This document shows positions 8,175-15,935 of a DNA stretch of 32,013 bases, piece by piece; position 1 is the stretch's first letter; the number at the start of each line of letters is the position of its first letter. The stretch spans positions 1 to 32,013 of the forward strand of contig JAMXLG010000282.1 of NCBI GenBank assembly GCA_024281135.1, read 5' to 3'. The notes under the pieces are model-generated. The model had not been told where the DNA came from. It saw only the letters and a program-made list of their open reading frames with translations, and made no database searches. The stretch is from Vulcanimicrobiia bacterium. Lineage in GTDB: Bacteria; Eremiobacterota; Eremiobacteria; Baltobacterales; Baltobacteraceae. The position numbers were made by a program, and so were the translations under genes.

Positions 8175-9233
8175 ATGCGATTCATCGCGCACTTCGACAT
8201 CGATGCGTTTTACGCAAGTGTCGCTGTGCGCGACGATCCGTCGCTGGCCGGGAAGCCTGTTGCGGTTGCCGGGAGCCATCGCCGCGCGGTCGTTCTCACG
8301 GCTTCGTACGAAGCCCGCCCGTTTGGCGTACGTTCTGCGATTCCACTCTATCGCGCTCGCCAACTCTGTCCCCAGCTCGTCGTTGTGCCGCCCGACATGT
8401 CGAAGTATAAAGAGGTTTCGCGAGCGGTTTTTGCGATCTTCGGTTCGCGCGGACACACCGTCCAAGGCCTCTCCATGGACGAAGCCTTCGTCGATCTCGG
8501 CGACATGGCGCTGGACGAAGCGGTCCAATTGACGCAGCAGATTCGCGACGAAGTACTTCAAGAAACGCGCCTGACCGTGAGCGCGGGTGTGTCGACCGGA
8601 AAGCTGATCGCAAAAATCGCGTCGGATAGTTGTAAACCGAATGGACTTCTCGCCATCGGGCCGGGAGAAGAAGAGTCGTTCCTTGCGCCGCTGCCTGTAG
8701 GACGATTATGGGGAATCGGGCCAAAGACGGCCGCGCGTTTGCAAACCTTCGGGATCACGACCATCGGTCAGGTCGCCGCGCTCGATGATCCGTCGCTAAA
8801 ACAACTTTTCGGTTCATGGGGCGTGGAAGTGCGCGATCTCGCGCGCGGCATCGATCAACGGCCCGTCGAAGCGGACCGCGAAACGAAGTCCATATCCTCG
8901 GAAGAAACCTTCGAGTACGATGTTCGGGACGAGAAGCAGCTCATTTCGGTACTTCGCGAACAAACGCTCGACATCGTAAGGACACTTGATCGCGAAAATC
9001 TAAGTGCCTCGACCGTCGGCGTCAAAATTAAACGCGCCGATTTCCGTGTTTTCGGAAGACAAACGCATCTAATCGAGCCGACACGCGACGCAAAGCGGAT
9101 CTTCCGTGCGGCCGTCCATTGTCTGAGACGCGCCGAATTGAACGGCGCACCGGTACGGCTACTAGGCCTACGTGTAGCCTCACTAACTGAAGGCGAGGCA
9201 AAACAAATCAGCCTCTTCGGTGGCGGAGACTAG
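8175..9233 (+). CDS. dinB: DNA polymerase IV (Y-family translesion polymerase)
   Basis: This is a lesion-bypass polymerase of 352 aa. The catalytic acids D8 (HFDIDAFYASV), D102 and E103 (LSMDEAFVDLG) are present. They are followed by the thumb HhH region (VGRLWGIGPKTAARLQTFGI) and the little finger domain. The C terminus ends in QISLF at about 344-348, a good match to the beta-clamp-binding motif, so the enzyme is probably recruited by DnaN. The ATG start has a GAGGTAG ribosome-binding site. No recognisable LexA box is seen in the 20-base gap upstream. The stop overlaps the convergent GNAT gene by four bases. Confidence 0.96.
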   Translation: MRFIAHFDIDAFYASVAVRDDPSLAGKPVAVAGSHRRAVVLTASYEARPFGVRSAIPLYRARQLCPQLVVVPPDMSKYKEVSRAVFAIFGSRGHTVQGLSMDEAFVDLGDMALDEAVQLTQQIRDEVLQETRLTVSAGVSTGKLIAKIASDSCKPNGLLAIGPGEEESFLAPLPVGRLWGIGPKTAARLQTFGITTIGQVAALDDPSLKQLFGSWGVEVRDLARGIDQRPVEADRETKSISSEETFEYDVRDEKQLISVLREQTLDIVRTLDRENLSASTVGVKIKRADFRVFGRQTHLIEPTRDAKRIFRAAVHCLRRAELNGAPVRLLGLRVASLTEGEAKQISLFGGGD

Positions 9234-10189
9234 ATGTGGTCGGTGCTCCAGATGCCGTCGCCGGTTGACGAAGCAGATGCGAGTTGCAGCCAGGTTTTGC
9301 CCGCGTTGGATAGCGCGGCTGCCATGAAGATTGCTTCGGTGCGGCGCCGTACCGAGGCGCGCGGCAGTCGTTCTCGCGCGAACTCGGGTGGAAGCCAGCC
9401 CGCAACGCGGCGTAAGTCGCCGGACGCGCTGCGCAGAAGCGGACCCACGAGCCCCGCAGCCTGCGCGTCAGCGAATCCGAACTCATCGAGCAAAAACGCG
9501 TCGTGCTCCGGCGCGCGCACACCAAGAACGTACGCGGCAATCCCGCGACCGCGTCTGACAACGAGATTCGTCTGCACGCCGACCGGATGTTCCGATCCTT
9601 GGCGAATTCGCAAGCGAATCAGTTCCCACACGAGCGGCGTTCGTACGAAGGCCCATGGACGCGTCCGGTCGCGCAACTCGAAGCAGCGGCGGACGCCGCT
9701 CCAGTCTGCGTCTTCGAGACGCTGCACTTCGATGCGATCGTTCGGCAAGTTATCGGAGCGCAAGGAAATCGCGCGAGACGCGAGGTGCGTAAAGCCGAGC
9801 TCTTCGTAGAACTGCGGGCGGATATCTGAGAAGAGGTAAGCGACATCGTATCCGTCGGCGCGCGCGCGGTCCATTGCCATCGCGATCATTGCGCTTGCGT
9901 ATCCGCGGCCTCGTAACTCCGGGGGCGTATAGACGGCTCCGATTCCAAAAGCGCGCAGGCGCTGGGTGCCCATATGAATCGCGCGCTCGTAGCGCTTGAA
10001 CGATGACAGCAGCGCTGCTCCGTCGCTCAGTCCCATCGTGCGGAAATGCCGGCGTCCGTAACCGCTGTGCGCGATCTCGAGATTCTGCGAGACGTACCGT
10101 TCGAAGTCGCGTTTGCCGGCCCAAACTTCCGCGGTGAGCGGAAGTACTTCCCGCGCGTACGTCTGTGCGTCGAGCGGGACGAGATTCAC
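9230..10189 (-). CDS. GNAT-family N-acetyltransferase, Eis-like layout
   Basis: The 319-residue protein has an N-terminal GNAT domain (about 1-140) with the acetyl-CoA loop PPELRGRGYASAMI and the beta-5/alpha-4 region VAYLFSDIRPQFYEELGF. A C-terminal part (150-319) has no obvious catalytic motif and recalls the second domain of Eis-like acetyltransferases, although it is shorter than the roughly 400 aa of Eis. The substrate is unknown. The GTG start overlaps the stop of the helicase gene by four bases (GTGA), so it is the third gene of the nuclease-helicase operon. Its 3' end converges on dinB with a four-base overlap and no space for a terminator. Confidence 0.82.
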   Translation of the reverse strand: MNLVPLDAQTYAREVLPLTAEVWAGKRDFERYVSQNLEIAHSGYGRRHFRTMGLSDGAALLSSFKRYERAIHMGTQRLRAFGIGAVYTPPELRGRGYASAMIAMAMDRARADGYDVAYLFSDIRPQFYEELGFTHLASRAISLRSDNLPNDRIEVQRLEDADWSGVRRCFELRDRTRPWAFVRTPLVWELIRLRIRQGSEHPVGVQTNLVVRRGRGIAAYVLGVRAPEHDAFLLDEFGFADAQAAGLVGPLLRSASGDLRRVAGWLPPEFARERLPRASVRRRTEAIFMAAALSNAGKTWLQLASASSTGDGIWSTDHI

Positions 10190-12357
10190 CGCGCCTCTCC
10201 GTCGTCGTAGCTACCGGGAAGACGCGCGTTGCGCAGCTCCTCCAAAAATTCAGGTGCGGTCGTTCCGCGTGTTGCTTTCCCCGATGCGCTCACGAGTACA
10301 CCGGATCGTGCTCGGCGCAGCGCATAGACGAACGCACGGCGCTCTTCGTCGTTGTATGCTTCGCGCGCTTTCGCCTTAAAGACATAGTAGCTGAATTTTG
10401 CCGTGCGCGCTGCGCGCGCGTCGCCGACGTTGTCTTTCGGAATCATTCCGAGCTTCGGACTGAAGAGGAACGAATCGGGGACGTACCAGCGCGGAAATGA
10501 GCCGGCGCGCGCATCGGGCACCACGACGTATTGGAACGACCGTCCGCGCGCCGCGTCGATGCTGAGCATTTGCACGAAACGGTCGTCTCCGTCGAACTCG
10601 CACGTTTCCAAGCTGCTCTCGCTGCGCGCTTGCGCATAGGCGAGAATGTCACCGAGCGTCGCTTCGGGATGCGAATTCGCGTACGCATTCAACCGGCGAA
10701 GAATGCGCGCGAGCAATACCTGCTGCGCGAGCGCCCGGGCTGAGCCCGGTGCCCCGTCGCGGGCTAGACCATCGCGCCACACGACTCGCATGAATTCTGG
10801 AAACGGCAGTTCGAGCGACGCTTGCAGCCAGCGTTCGCGCGCAGCGCGAAACGCGCGTATGCGTTCTCGCGCTGTGGGATTCAACGCGTCGTCTTGATCG
10901 CCACGAGTGACGTTCCAACCGAGGCGAAGGTCGCGCTTAGGATCCCAGCGGCCGCTGCGCGTAGTGGGCGCTGGTTCGTCGTCAAACGTAAAGAGGGCGG
11001 TTTGCGCGTCGGGTGGCTCGGCGCAAAGCGTTGCGATCGATGAATCCGACAACGCGTACGCGGGGCCTCGCAGCGTTCGAATCAGCCAGTCGTGGCGGAA
11101 CGGGTCCCATACGTTCCAAAGCAGCGCAAGCGCATCGAGTGCGCGGCGGTCGGCGAAAATATTGAGGTCTCCGCTCACAGCTACGGGCACGTTGCGGTCG
11201 AGCAGCGCTTCTTCGTAGGCGTGAACGTCCGCTACGGACCGAAAGATCACGGCGATCTCGTGCGGCGGTGTGCCGTTCGAAAGATGGCGGCGGACCGCGT
11301 CGGCCACGTAGATCGCTTCGTCGGCTTCGGTCTTTGCGCGATGCAGGACAACGGCGCGCTCGACACCGTTGGCAGCGATTTTCGCGTGGCTACGTGTCAG
11401 TTGCCGGCACGCGAGTTCGATAGCGAGCACATTACGGTGCTGTTGATGAAGGACGACGTTTGCCGCCACGGACTTGAACGCGCGCTCCGGACGCGCACCG
11501 CTGAACGTGCTCGTCGCCGACGCAGGGTCGCCCGCGAGCGTAACGCCGCGCAGATCATTGCTGTAGACTGCCTCGAGAAGCAACTGCGTACCGAGCGTCG
11601 ATTCTTGCGCTTCATCGATGAATGCGGTTGAGGCTGATGACCGCACCGCATCGGCGAGCGACGTATCGGTCGCGAGCGCTTCGAGCGCTTCCGCAATTGC
11701 GTCACGCCGCGTCATCACGCGCGAGGCGTGCACTTCGTTTACGTATGTTTGATAAAGCTTCGCGAGCACTTTCGCTAGATCGACTTCGCGCCGGTATTGC
11801 CGTTGCAGTTCGGCCGGAGTCACGTCGAGAGAATCTCGATAGGCATCCTTCGTTGCGTAGATGAGATCGGGATGCGCAAAATTCGGCGGACTCGCATAGA
11901 ACGACGTCGCGCCCTGCAAGGCGCGGTCGAGAAATTCTTGGGGTGAGATCGCGGCATCGCGAAGTTTGCGAATCAGCCGGAACGCGGCAACGAGAAACCG
12001 CTCAGGTGAACGCAATCCCGGAACTTCGGGGTCGATCGTCCCGGCGATGAGTTCGTCCCATTCCAGTTCGAAGAGGGGTTGCGCGCATCGCGCGAAGATC
12101 CACTCGGCTTCGACGTCGTCGACGATCGCCACAGGGTTGCCGACGGTGCGAAGCGTGTGCTCGGCGAGCGCGATGACGTCGTCAGGATGTTCGGCGTAGA
12201 GATATGTGTTACGGGGAAACTCGCGAGCAAAGCGCTCCATCCGCGCGCGCAACGCCGTGCTCTTGCCGGTTCCCGGCGCTCCGGTGATTGCGAGCGACGT
12301 CTCGAACGGTGCATCGACCGCTTCGCGTTGTTCGTCGAGCAAGAGCGACGTGCTCAC
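10186..12357 (-). CDS. UvrD/Rep-family (AddA/AdnA-like) superfamily 1 helicase without a nuclease domain
   Basis: The 723-residue SF1A helicase has a Q-motif-like LLLDEQREAV near the start, Walker A GAPGTGKST (26-34), Walker B FIDEAQ (246-251), motif III LAGDPASATSTFSGA (274-288), motif IV LHQQHRN (303-309), a motif V region LSIDAARGRSFQYVVV (598-613) and motif VI FVYALRRAR (676-684). Motif V departs from the usual THxxKGLE (Asp for His, Arg for Lys), as in some AddA/AdnA relatives. Unlike AddA or RecB there is no C-terminal nuclease. That activity is on the adjacent upstream protein, with a GTGA four-base overlap. This suggests a two-subunit end-resection machine. A true AddA partner elsewhere in the genome cannot be excluded. 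Confidence 0.9.
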   Translation of the reverse strand: MSTSLLLDEQREAVDAPFETSLAITGAPGTGKSTALRARMERFAREFPRNTYLYAEHPDDVIALAEHTLRTVGNPVAIVDDVEAEWIFARCAQPLFELEWDELIAGTIDPEVPGLRSPERFLVAAFRLIRKLRDAAISPQEFLDRALQGATSFYASPPNFAHPDLIYATKDAYRDSLDVTPAELQRQYRREVDLAKVLAKLYQTYVNEVHASRVMTRRDAIAEALEALATDTSLADAVRSSASTAFIDEAQESTLGTQLLLEAVYSNDLRGVTLAGDPASATSTFSGARPERAFKSVAANVVLHQQHRNVLAIELACRQLTRSHAKIAANGVERAVVLHRAKTEADEAIYVADAVRRHLSNGTPPHEIAVIFRSVADVHAYEEALLDRNVPVAVSGDLNIFADRRALDALALLWNVWDPFRHDWLIRTLRGPAYALSDSSIATLCAEPPDAQTALFTFDDEPAPTTRSGRWDPKRDLRLGWNVTRGDQDDALNPTARERIRAFRAARERWLQASLELPFPEFMRVVWRDGLARDGAPGSARALAQQVLLARILRRLNAYANSHPEATLGDILAYAQARSESSLETCEFDGDDRFVQMLSIDAARGRSFQYVVVPDARAGSFPRWYVPDSFLFSPKLGMIPKDNVGDARAARTAKFSYYVFKAKAREAYNDEERRAFVYALRRARSGVLVSASGKATRGTTAPEFLEELRNARLPGSYDDGEAR

Positions 12358-13610
12358 CGTCCGAAACGCTCCCGTTCGTCATGCGGCCTGTCAGCGCACG
12401 CGTAGACGTACGCGCAGTACGTGCATGCCGTTGGATCGCTCGTTACGGGAAAACGTTCGATGGCGCCCGAGGTTAAGTCGCGGCAAATCTCGATCATCTT
12501 TGCGCGTGCGAGCTCCAGCTCGCCAACGCTAATTGTTCCGGAGGGCGCCTCGCCGCGTTTCGATTCCGTGCCGGCGACCGGAACGACCTCGAGGGATACA
12601 GGTGCTACATCGAGCAACGCATCTTTGAGCGGAATGAGCGCGAGCCGCGCGACGCGATCGCCTTCGGCACTGCGGGCCCAATAGTAAAAGGGCAACTGAA
12701 AGTCGCGGAAGCGGCGGACCTTTTCGCGGTATTCACCTGCGCTGGTTGCAATCGATCCGGTTTTATAGTCGATGATCGCGACGCTTCCCGTTCGGTCGTC
12801 GCGATCGATGCGGTCGATGTAGCCCACGAACGCAAAACCTTCGAGCTCGAGCTGCGCGGCGATCTCGCGTCCGATCACGGTAAACGGTGCGCGCTTGGAT
12901 TCCGCGATCAGCCAATCGACGTATCGCTGCGCGGTGCGTTGCGCCCGGCGTTTGTGCAGTTCGACTTCTACTGCCGTATCAAAGTCGTTGCGGTAACGCT
13001 CGAACGCCCAGTTGACGTACCCTTCGATCTTCTGGCGCATCTCGCGCTCGAGTTGCGCGGACGGTTGAGGGAATTCGCCGTGAAAATCTTCGAGCGCAGC
13101 GTGAAACGCCGTACCGTACGTCGAGGCCGACGATCCGGGATCTTCAACGGCGGAGCATGCATATCGGTAATACCATTTGCGCGCGCATTCGGCATATGCG
13201 TTGAGCGCCGACGCGCTGAAGTGCGTTTGACGAGCACGAACGGGGCCCGTCGGATCGGGCGTCACTCCTTCGGTGAGGTCGAATGCAGCCGCATCATCGG
13301 CGATCGAGCGATCGGGTTGCGTCTTCAAATCAAAGAGCGTTGCGATGTCGGTATCTTCCGTAATCGACCGGACGCGTTCGGAGAAACGAAGGAGCGCCTC
13401 GCGTTCGTCGGCGGGCACCGCGATGCGCGAACGCGCGACGGCATCGAGCAGCGAACCGATGCGGGTCGCGGCGGTTGCATACGCCGCCGCAGTGTCGTGC
13501 GGAACGCCTGAGCATGGCGAACGAAGAGCGCGCGCAAGCAGCGCATCGTTTCCGGTGCGTTGCCACGCGTGCAGATCCTCGGCAAAAGCGCGGGCCAGAC
13601 TCGTGTTCAC
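12354..13610 (-). CDS. Stand-alone PD-(D/E)XK nuclease with AddB-type Fe-S cysteines
   Basis: The 418-residue protein has a RecB/AddB/Cas4-type nuclease domain. Seen in order are SASALNAYAECARKWYYRY with C142, GTAFHAALE with H170, YIDRIDR (264-270), the catalytic IIDYKTG with D281 and K283, QLPFYYWA (305-312), and a C-terminal C396-x2-C399-x5-C405. Together with C142 these four cysteines match the iron-sulfur staple arrangement of AddB. The N-terminal 130 residues are helical and unassigned, and no helicase motifs are present, so it is far smaller than AddB (about 1100 aa). The GTG start at 13610 is the first gene of the operon, whose next gene is the UvrD-like helicase. Confidence 0.9.
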   Translation of the reverse strand: MNTSLARAFAEDLHAWQRTGNDALLARALRSPCSGVPHDTAAAYATAATRIGSLLDAVARSRIAVPADEREALLRFSERVRSITEDTDIATLFDLKTQPDRSIADDAAAFDLTEGVTPDPTGPVRARQTHFSASALNAYAECARKWYYRYACSAVEDPGSSASTYGTAFHAALEDFHGEFPQPSAQLEREMRQKIEGYVNWAFERYRNDFDTAVEVELHKRRAQRTAQRYVDWLIAESKRAPFTVIGREIAAQLELEGFAFVGYIDRIDRDDRTGSVAIIDYKTGSIATSAGEYREKVRRFRDFQLPFYYWARSAEGDRVARLALIPLKDALLDVAPVSLEVVPVAGTESKRGEAPSGTISVGELELARAKMIEICRDLTSGAIERFPVTSDPTACTYCAYVYACADRPHDERERFGR

Positions 13611-13627
13611 GGTATGACGTAGTGGTT

Positions 13628-13649
13628 AGGGGCTTCAAAAGGCGCCCCT
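13628..13649 (+). repeat. GC-rich inverted repeat in the nuclease/ubiX divergent gap
   Basis: AGGGGC (13628-13633) and GCCCCT (13644-13649) form a perfect 6-base inverted repeat with a 10-base spacer. It lies between the divergent starts at 13610 and 13674, upstream of the ubiX -10, where an operator could act on both genes. It resembles the repeat at 4549-4571 and has no T-run on either strand. Confidence 0.45.
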
Positions 13650-13659
13650 GCACGAAATG

Positions 13660-13665
13660 TATAAT
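13660..13665 (+). promoter_or_regulatory. -10 element (TATAAT) of an apparently leaderless ubiX transcript
   Basis: A perfect TATAAT ends eight bases before the ubiX ATG, so transcription would begin at or within two bases of the start codon. The spacing leaves no room for a ribosome-binding site. No clear -35 is seen at 16-18 bases. Confidence 0.6.
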
Positions 13666-13673
13666 GGCGGGAT

Positions 13674-14240
13674 ATGCGACGCATTATCGTCGGTATTAGC
13701 GGCGCGAGCGGGAGTGCGTATGGGTATATGGCGCTCCAGGCGCTGCGCGCGATCGGCGGGGTGGAAACGCACCTCGTCATCAGCGAAGCTGCTCGCCGCA
13801 CTATCGAACTCGAGATGGATATGCAAGCCGACGGTTTTGAAGCGTTGGCCGATGTCGTCCATCGCGACGATGATTTAGCGGCCGCGATTTCCAGCGGGTC
13901 CTTCCTCACCGAAGGCATGCTAATTATCCCGTGCTCGATGAAGAGCGCGAGCTCGATTGCGTATTCACTCAACGATAATCTTCTCTCCCGCTCGGCCGAC
14001 GTCTGCCTGAAGGAGAAGCGCAAGCTTGTCTTGGTTGTGCGCGAGACCCCGCTACATTTGGGACATCTGCGCACGCTGACGCAACTCGCGGAGATTGGAG
14101 CCGTTATTCTGCCGCCCATCCCGGCGATGTATGCCGCGCCGCAGAGTGTTGACGATATCATCGCGCACACCGTCGGCAAAGCCTTAGATCAGTTCGGCAT
14201 CCCGAACGAATTATTCAAGCGCTGGCGTTCGCCCCAATAA
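13674..14240 (+). CDS. ubiX: Flavin prenyltransferase UbiX
   Basis: UbiX prenylates FMN with dimethylallyl phosphate to make the prenyl-FMN cofactor of UbiD-type decarboxylases. The protein (188 aa, normal) begins RIIVGISGASGSAYGY, the flavin-binding loop. It carries LVISEAARRTIELE, PCSMKSASSIAYSLNDNLLSR-type central residues, and the KRKLVLVVRETPLHLGH and GAVILPPIPAMY segments. No ubiD is in the window. The ATG at 13674 follows a TATAAT by eight bases, indicating a leaderless message. Its 3' end overlaps the convergent nucleotidyltransferase gene by 30 bases. MEP-pathway ispE nearby could relate to DMAP supply, but that is only suggestive. Confidence 0.95.
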   Translation: MRRIIVGISGASGSAYGYMALQALRAIGGVETHLVISEAARRTIELEMDMQADGFEALADVVHRDDDLAAAISSGSFLTEGMLIIPCSMKSASSIAYSLNDNLLSRSADVCLKEKRKLVLVVRETPLHLGHLRTLTQLAEIGAVILPPIPAMYAAPQSVDDIIAHTVGKALDQFGIPNELFKRWRSPQ

Positions 14241-14984
14241 TTTCTCGGCTAGTGCAACATCACTGACACGATCCACGTTTACGGCTGTCTCCGCGTAGGG
14301 AGAGATGATTGCTCGCACGCGAGCGTTCAGCAGGTGCGATGCGCGTGCCTCGGCGTTCGCGATCGATAGGCGGCCCAGCGCAAAGCGGACGAGCATATCC
14401 AAACCGAACAGCGACGCTAGACGAAACACATTTTTTCGCGCGGCGCCCAAACGTTCGATGAACCGTTCGAGTTCGGGCATCGCGCGCGGTTTGATGGCGA
14501 TGAATCCGCCGCCGCAGAACGTACCATCGCGCAGCCGCGCCCACGTGTGGGGGACTTCGGGGAACGCCGCTTCGTGGATGCGTCGCTCGAGACACCCGTA
14601 TCCAAGATCAGCATCGGCTGCGTGCGCGCGTTCGATAAAGTCATCAACGCTCGCTGCCGTGAGCACGGGAAGATCAGACGTCGACACCAAGACGAGATCG
14701 TCCGGCGGCAGACCCGCAAGCCCGTTGCGCAAGCTCGCGCGAATCTTGTCGCCGTCGTCGCGCCGTTCGTCGGCTAGCGCGAGGGCAGGATGTCCTTCGG
14801 CGGCGGGCGGCGCAACGACGATGATGCGTCCGACGGATGGAGCGTCTCGCAGCGCGCGCAGTGTCCGTTCGAGCAGTGTCACGCCGTTGATCCGAACGAA
14901 TGCTTTGTTCGGTGCGCGCGGTTCCAGTCGCGCCACATCGTCCGGCGGTCCGCCTGCGAGCACGACTGCGGTTATCCCCTCCAT
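14211..14984 (-). CDS. MobA-like nucleotidyltransferase (NTP_transferase family)
   Basis: The 257-residue protein has a Rossmann-like nucleotidyltransferase fold. The N-terminal TAVVLAGGPPDD loop, APNKAFVRINGVTLLERTL (the lysine and hydrophobic segment of the family) and STSDLPVLT, corresponding to the metal-binding aspartate strand, are visible. The specific product is not clear. The MobA nucleotide loop is altered and no MoCo genes are nearby. It starts 13 bases inside the 3' end of ispE on the same strand, so it is co-transcribed. IspD would be the metabolically natural partner, but this sequence lacks the classic IspD opening and I do not call it IspD. Confidence 0.8.
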   Translation of the reverse strand: MEGITAVVLAGGPPDDVARLEPRAPNKAFVRINGVTLLERTLRALRDAPSVGRIIVVAPPAAEGHPALALADERRDDGDKIRASLRNGLAGLPPDDLVLVSTSDLPVLTAASVDDFIERAHAADADLGYGCLERRIHEAAFPEVPHTWARLRDGTFCGGGFIAIKPRAMPELERFIERLGAARKNVFRLASLFGLDMLVRFALGRLSIANAEARASHLLNARVRAIISPYAETAVNVDRVSDVALAEKLLGRTPALE

Positions 14985-15832
14985 GCGCCGCTCCGGCGGA
15001 GTACGGTGGGAAAGCGGACGTAGTCGACTGGAAGATCGAGCCGGTTCCCTATTGCCGCAACCGCCTCCGCGGATTCTTCGAGGGCGAACACGGCCGCGCC
15101 GGAACCGGCGAGCAGCGGTCGCGTCGCGCCGGCGCGCGCGAGAGCGTCGAGCGCGCGTGCGACTTCCGGCACCATGCGGGCTATCACGTCATTGAAATCG
15201 TTTGAAAGAAGGTCGCACACGCGCGCGAAGTCGCCGCGCTGGACCGCAGCGACCATCTCGATCGAGACCGACGTAGAGCGAGGGCGCGAGGGACGCGGCG
15301 ATGCATCCAGTTCCGTGTATGCCGCAGCAGTTGAGACCGAAGCGGGTGGCTTTACGATAAGGACGTGCCATGCCGGCAATACACCGAGCGCGGTTACGCG
15401 TTCGCCCGTCGCTTCCACGAGCGCGCCCGATTCAACGAGAAAGAACGGCACATCCGATCCCAGCGCTCGTGCCGTCGCGACCCAATCCACATGATCGATC
15501 GTGCCGAGCGCGCCGCGCATCGCGGCAAGCAACACGCCCGCAGCATCGCTCGACCCGCCGCCTAACCCAGCTTGCATCGGAATTCGTTTCTGCAATGTCA
15601 GGGTGACCGGAGTCTGCGGCGAGATCGCTTGCACCGCGCGTGCCGCAAGATTGTCATCGCTCTGCAACTGCGGATCGCTACAGCGAAAGCTGAACTGCGA
15701 CGCCGGCTCTATGATAAGTTCGTCGGCGAGCGCGAGCGGAACCATCACGCTTCGAATCCCGTGGTAGCCGTCTGCACGGCGGTCCAGCACTTCGAGCGTG
15801 AGGTTGATCTTCGCGGGACAATCGATATTCAT
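14972..15832 (-). CDS. ispE: 4-diphosphocytidyl-2-C-methyl-D-erythritol kinase
   Basis: IspE is the GHMP-family kinase of the MEP isoprenoid pathway, phosphorylating CDP-methylerythritol. From the ATG at 15832 the protein is 286 aa, the family norm. It opens with CPAKINLTLEVLDRRADGYH (substrate-binding K8), has the ATP-binding loop PMQAGLGGGSSDAAG at 85-99, then LGSDVPFFLV with the catalytic aspartate. A late LLAGSGAAVFAL is GHMP motif 3. The frame is open upstream to 15937, but the extra 35 residues are not conserved-looking. The gene is divergent from the glycosidase across the palindrome at 15879-15896 and overlaps the downstream nucleotidyltransferase by 13 bases. Confidence 0.96.
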   Translation of the reverse strand: MNIDCPAKINLTLEVLDRRADGYHGIRSVMVPLALADELIIEPASQFSFRCSDPQLQSDDNLAARAVQAISPQTPVTLTLQKRIPMQAGLGGGSSDAAGVLLAAMRGALGTIDHVDWVATARALGSDVPFFLVESGALVEATGERVTALGVLPAWHVLIVKPPASVSTAAAYTELDASPRPSRPRSTSVSIEMVAAVQRGDFARVCDLLSNDFNDVIARMVPEVARALDALARAGATRPLLAGSGAAVFALEESAEAVAAIGNRLDLPVDYVRFPTVLRRSGAWRG

Positions 15833-15878
15833 CCGAAGAGTGCGCGTTTTTGGTCCCGGCGGGCCGTTCCTTGGAGGC

Positions 15879-15896
15879 TTGTTCACCCCTGAACAA
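15879..15896. promoter_or_regulatory. 18-base perfect palindrome, candidate operator between ispE and the glycosidase
   Basis: TTGTTCA, CCCC, TGAACAA: two perfect 7-base arms around a 4-base spacer. It lies 46 bases upstream of the ispE start and 39 bases upstream of the favoured glycosidase ATG, the right distance to control either or both. The regulator is unknown. The arm order (GTTC-N6-GAAC) is opposite to the GAAC-N4-GTTC LexA box. Confidence 0.5.
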
Positions 15897-15935
15897 CACG
15901 AAGGGGCGTTGGCCCGGAAGGCGTACAGCCCCCGC

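Noticed and set aside
15879..15896. The palindrome as a LexA (SOS) box
   Set aside because: The half-sites are in the opposite order to GAAC-N4-GTTC, and neither flanking gene is an SOS gene.
15798..15935. Longer N terminus for the glycosidase
   Set aside because: It would overlap the ispE start on the other strand and has no ribosome-binding site at a suitable distance. The ATG at 15936 gives a normal-looking family start.
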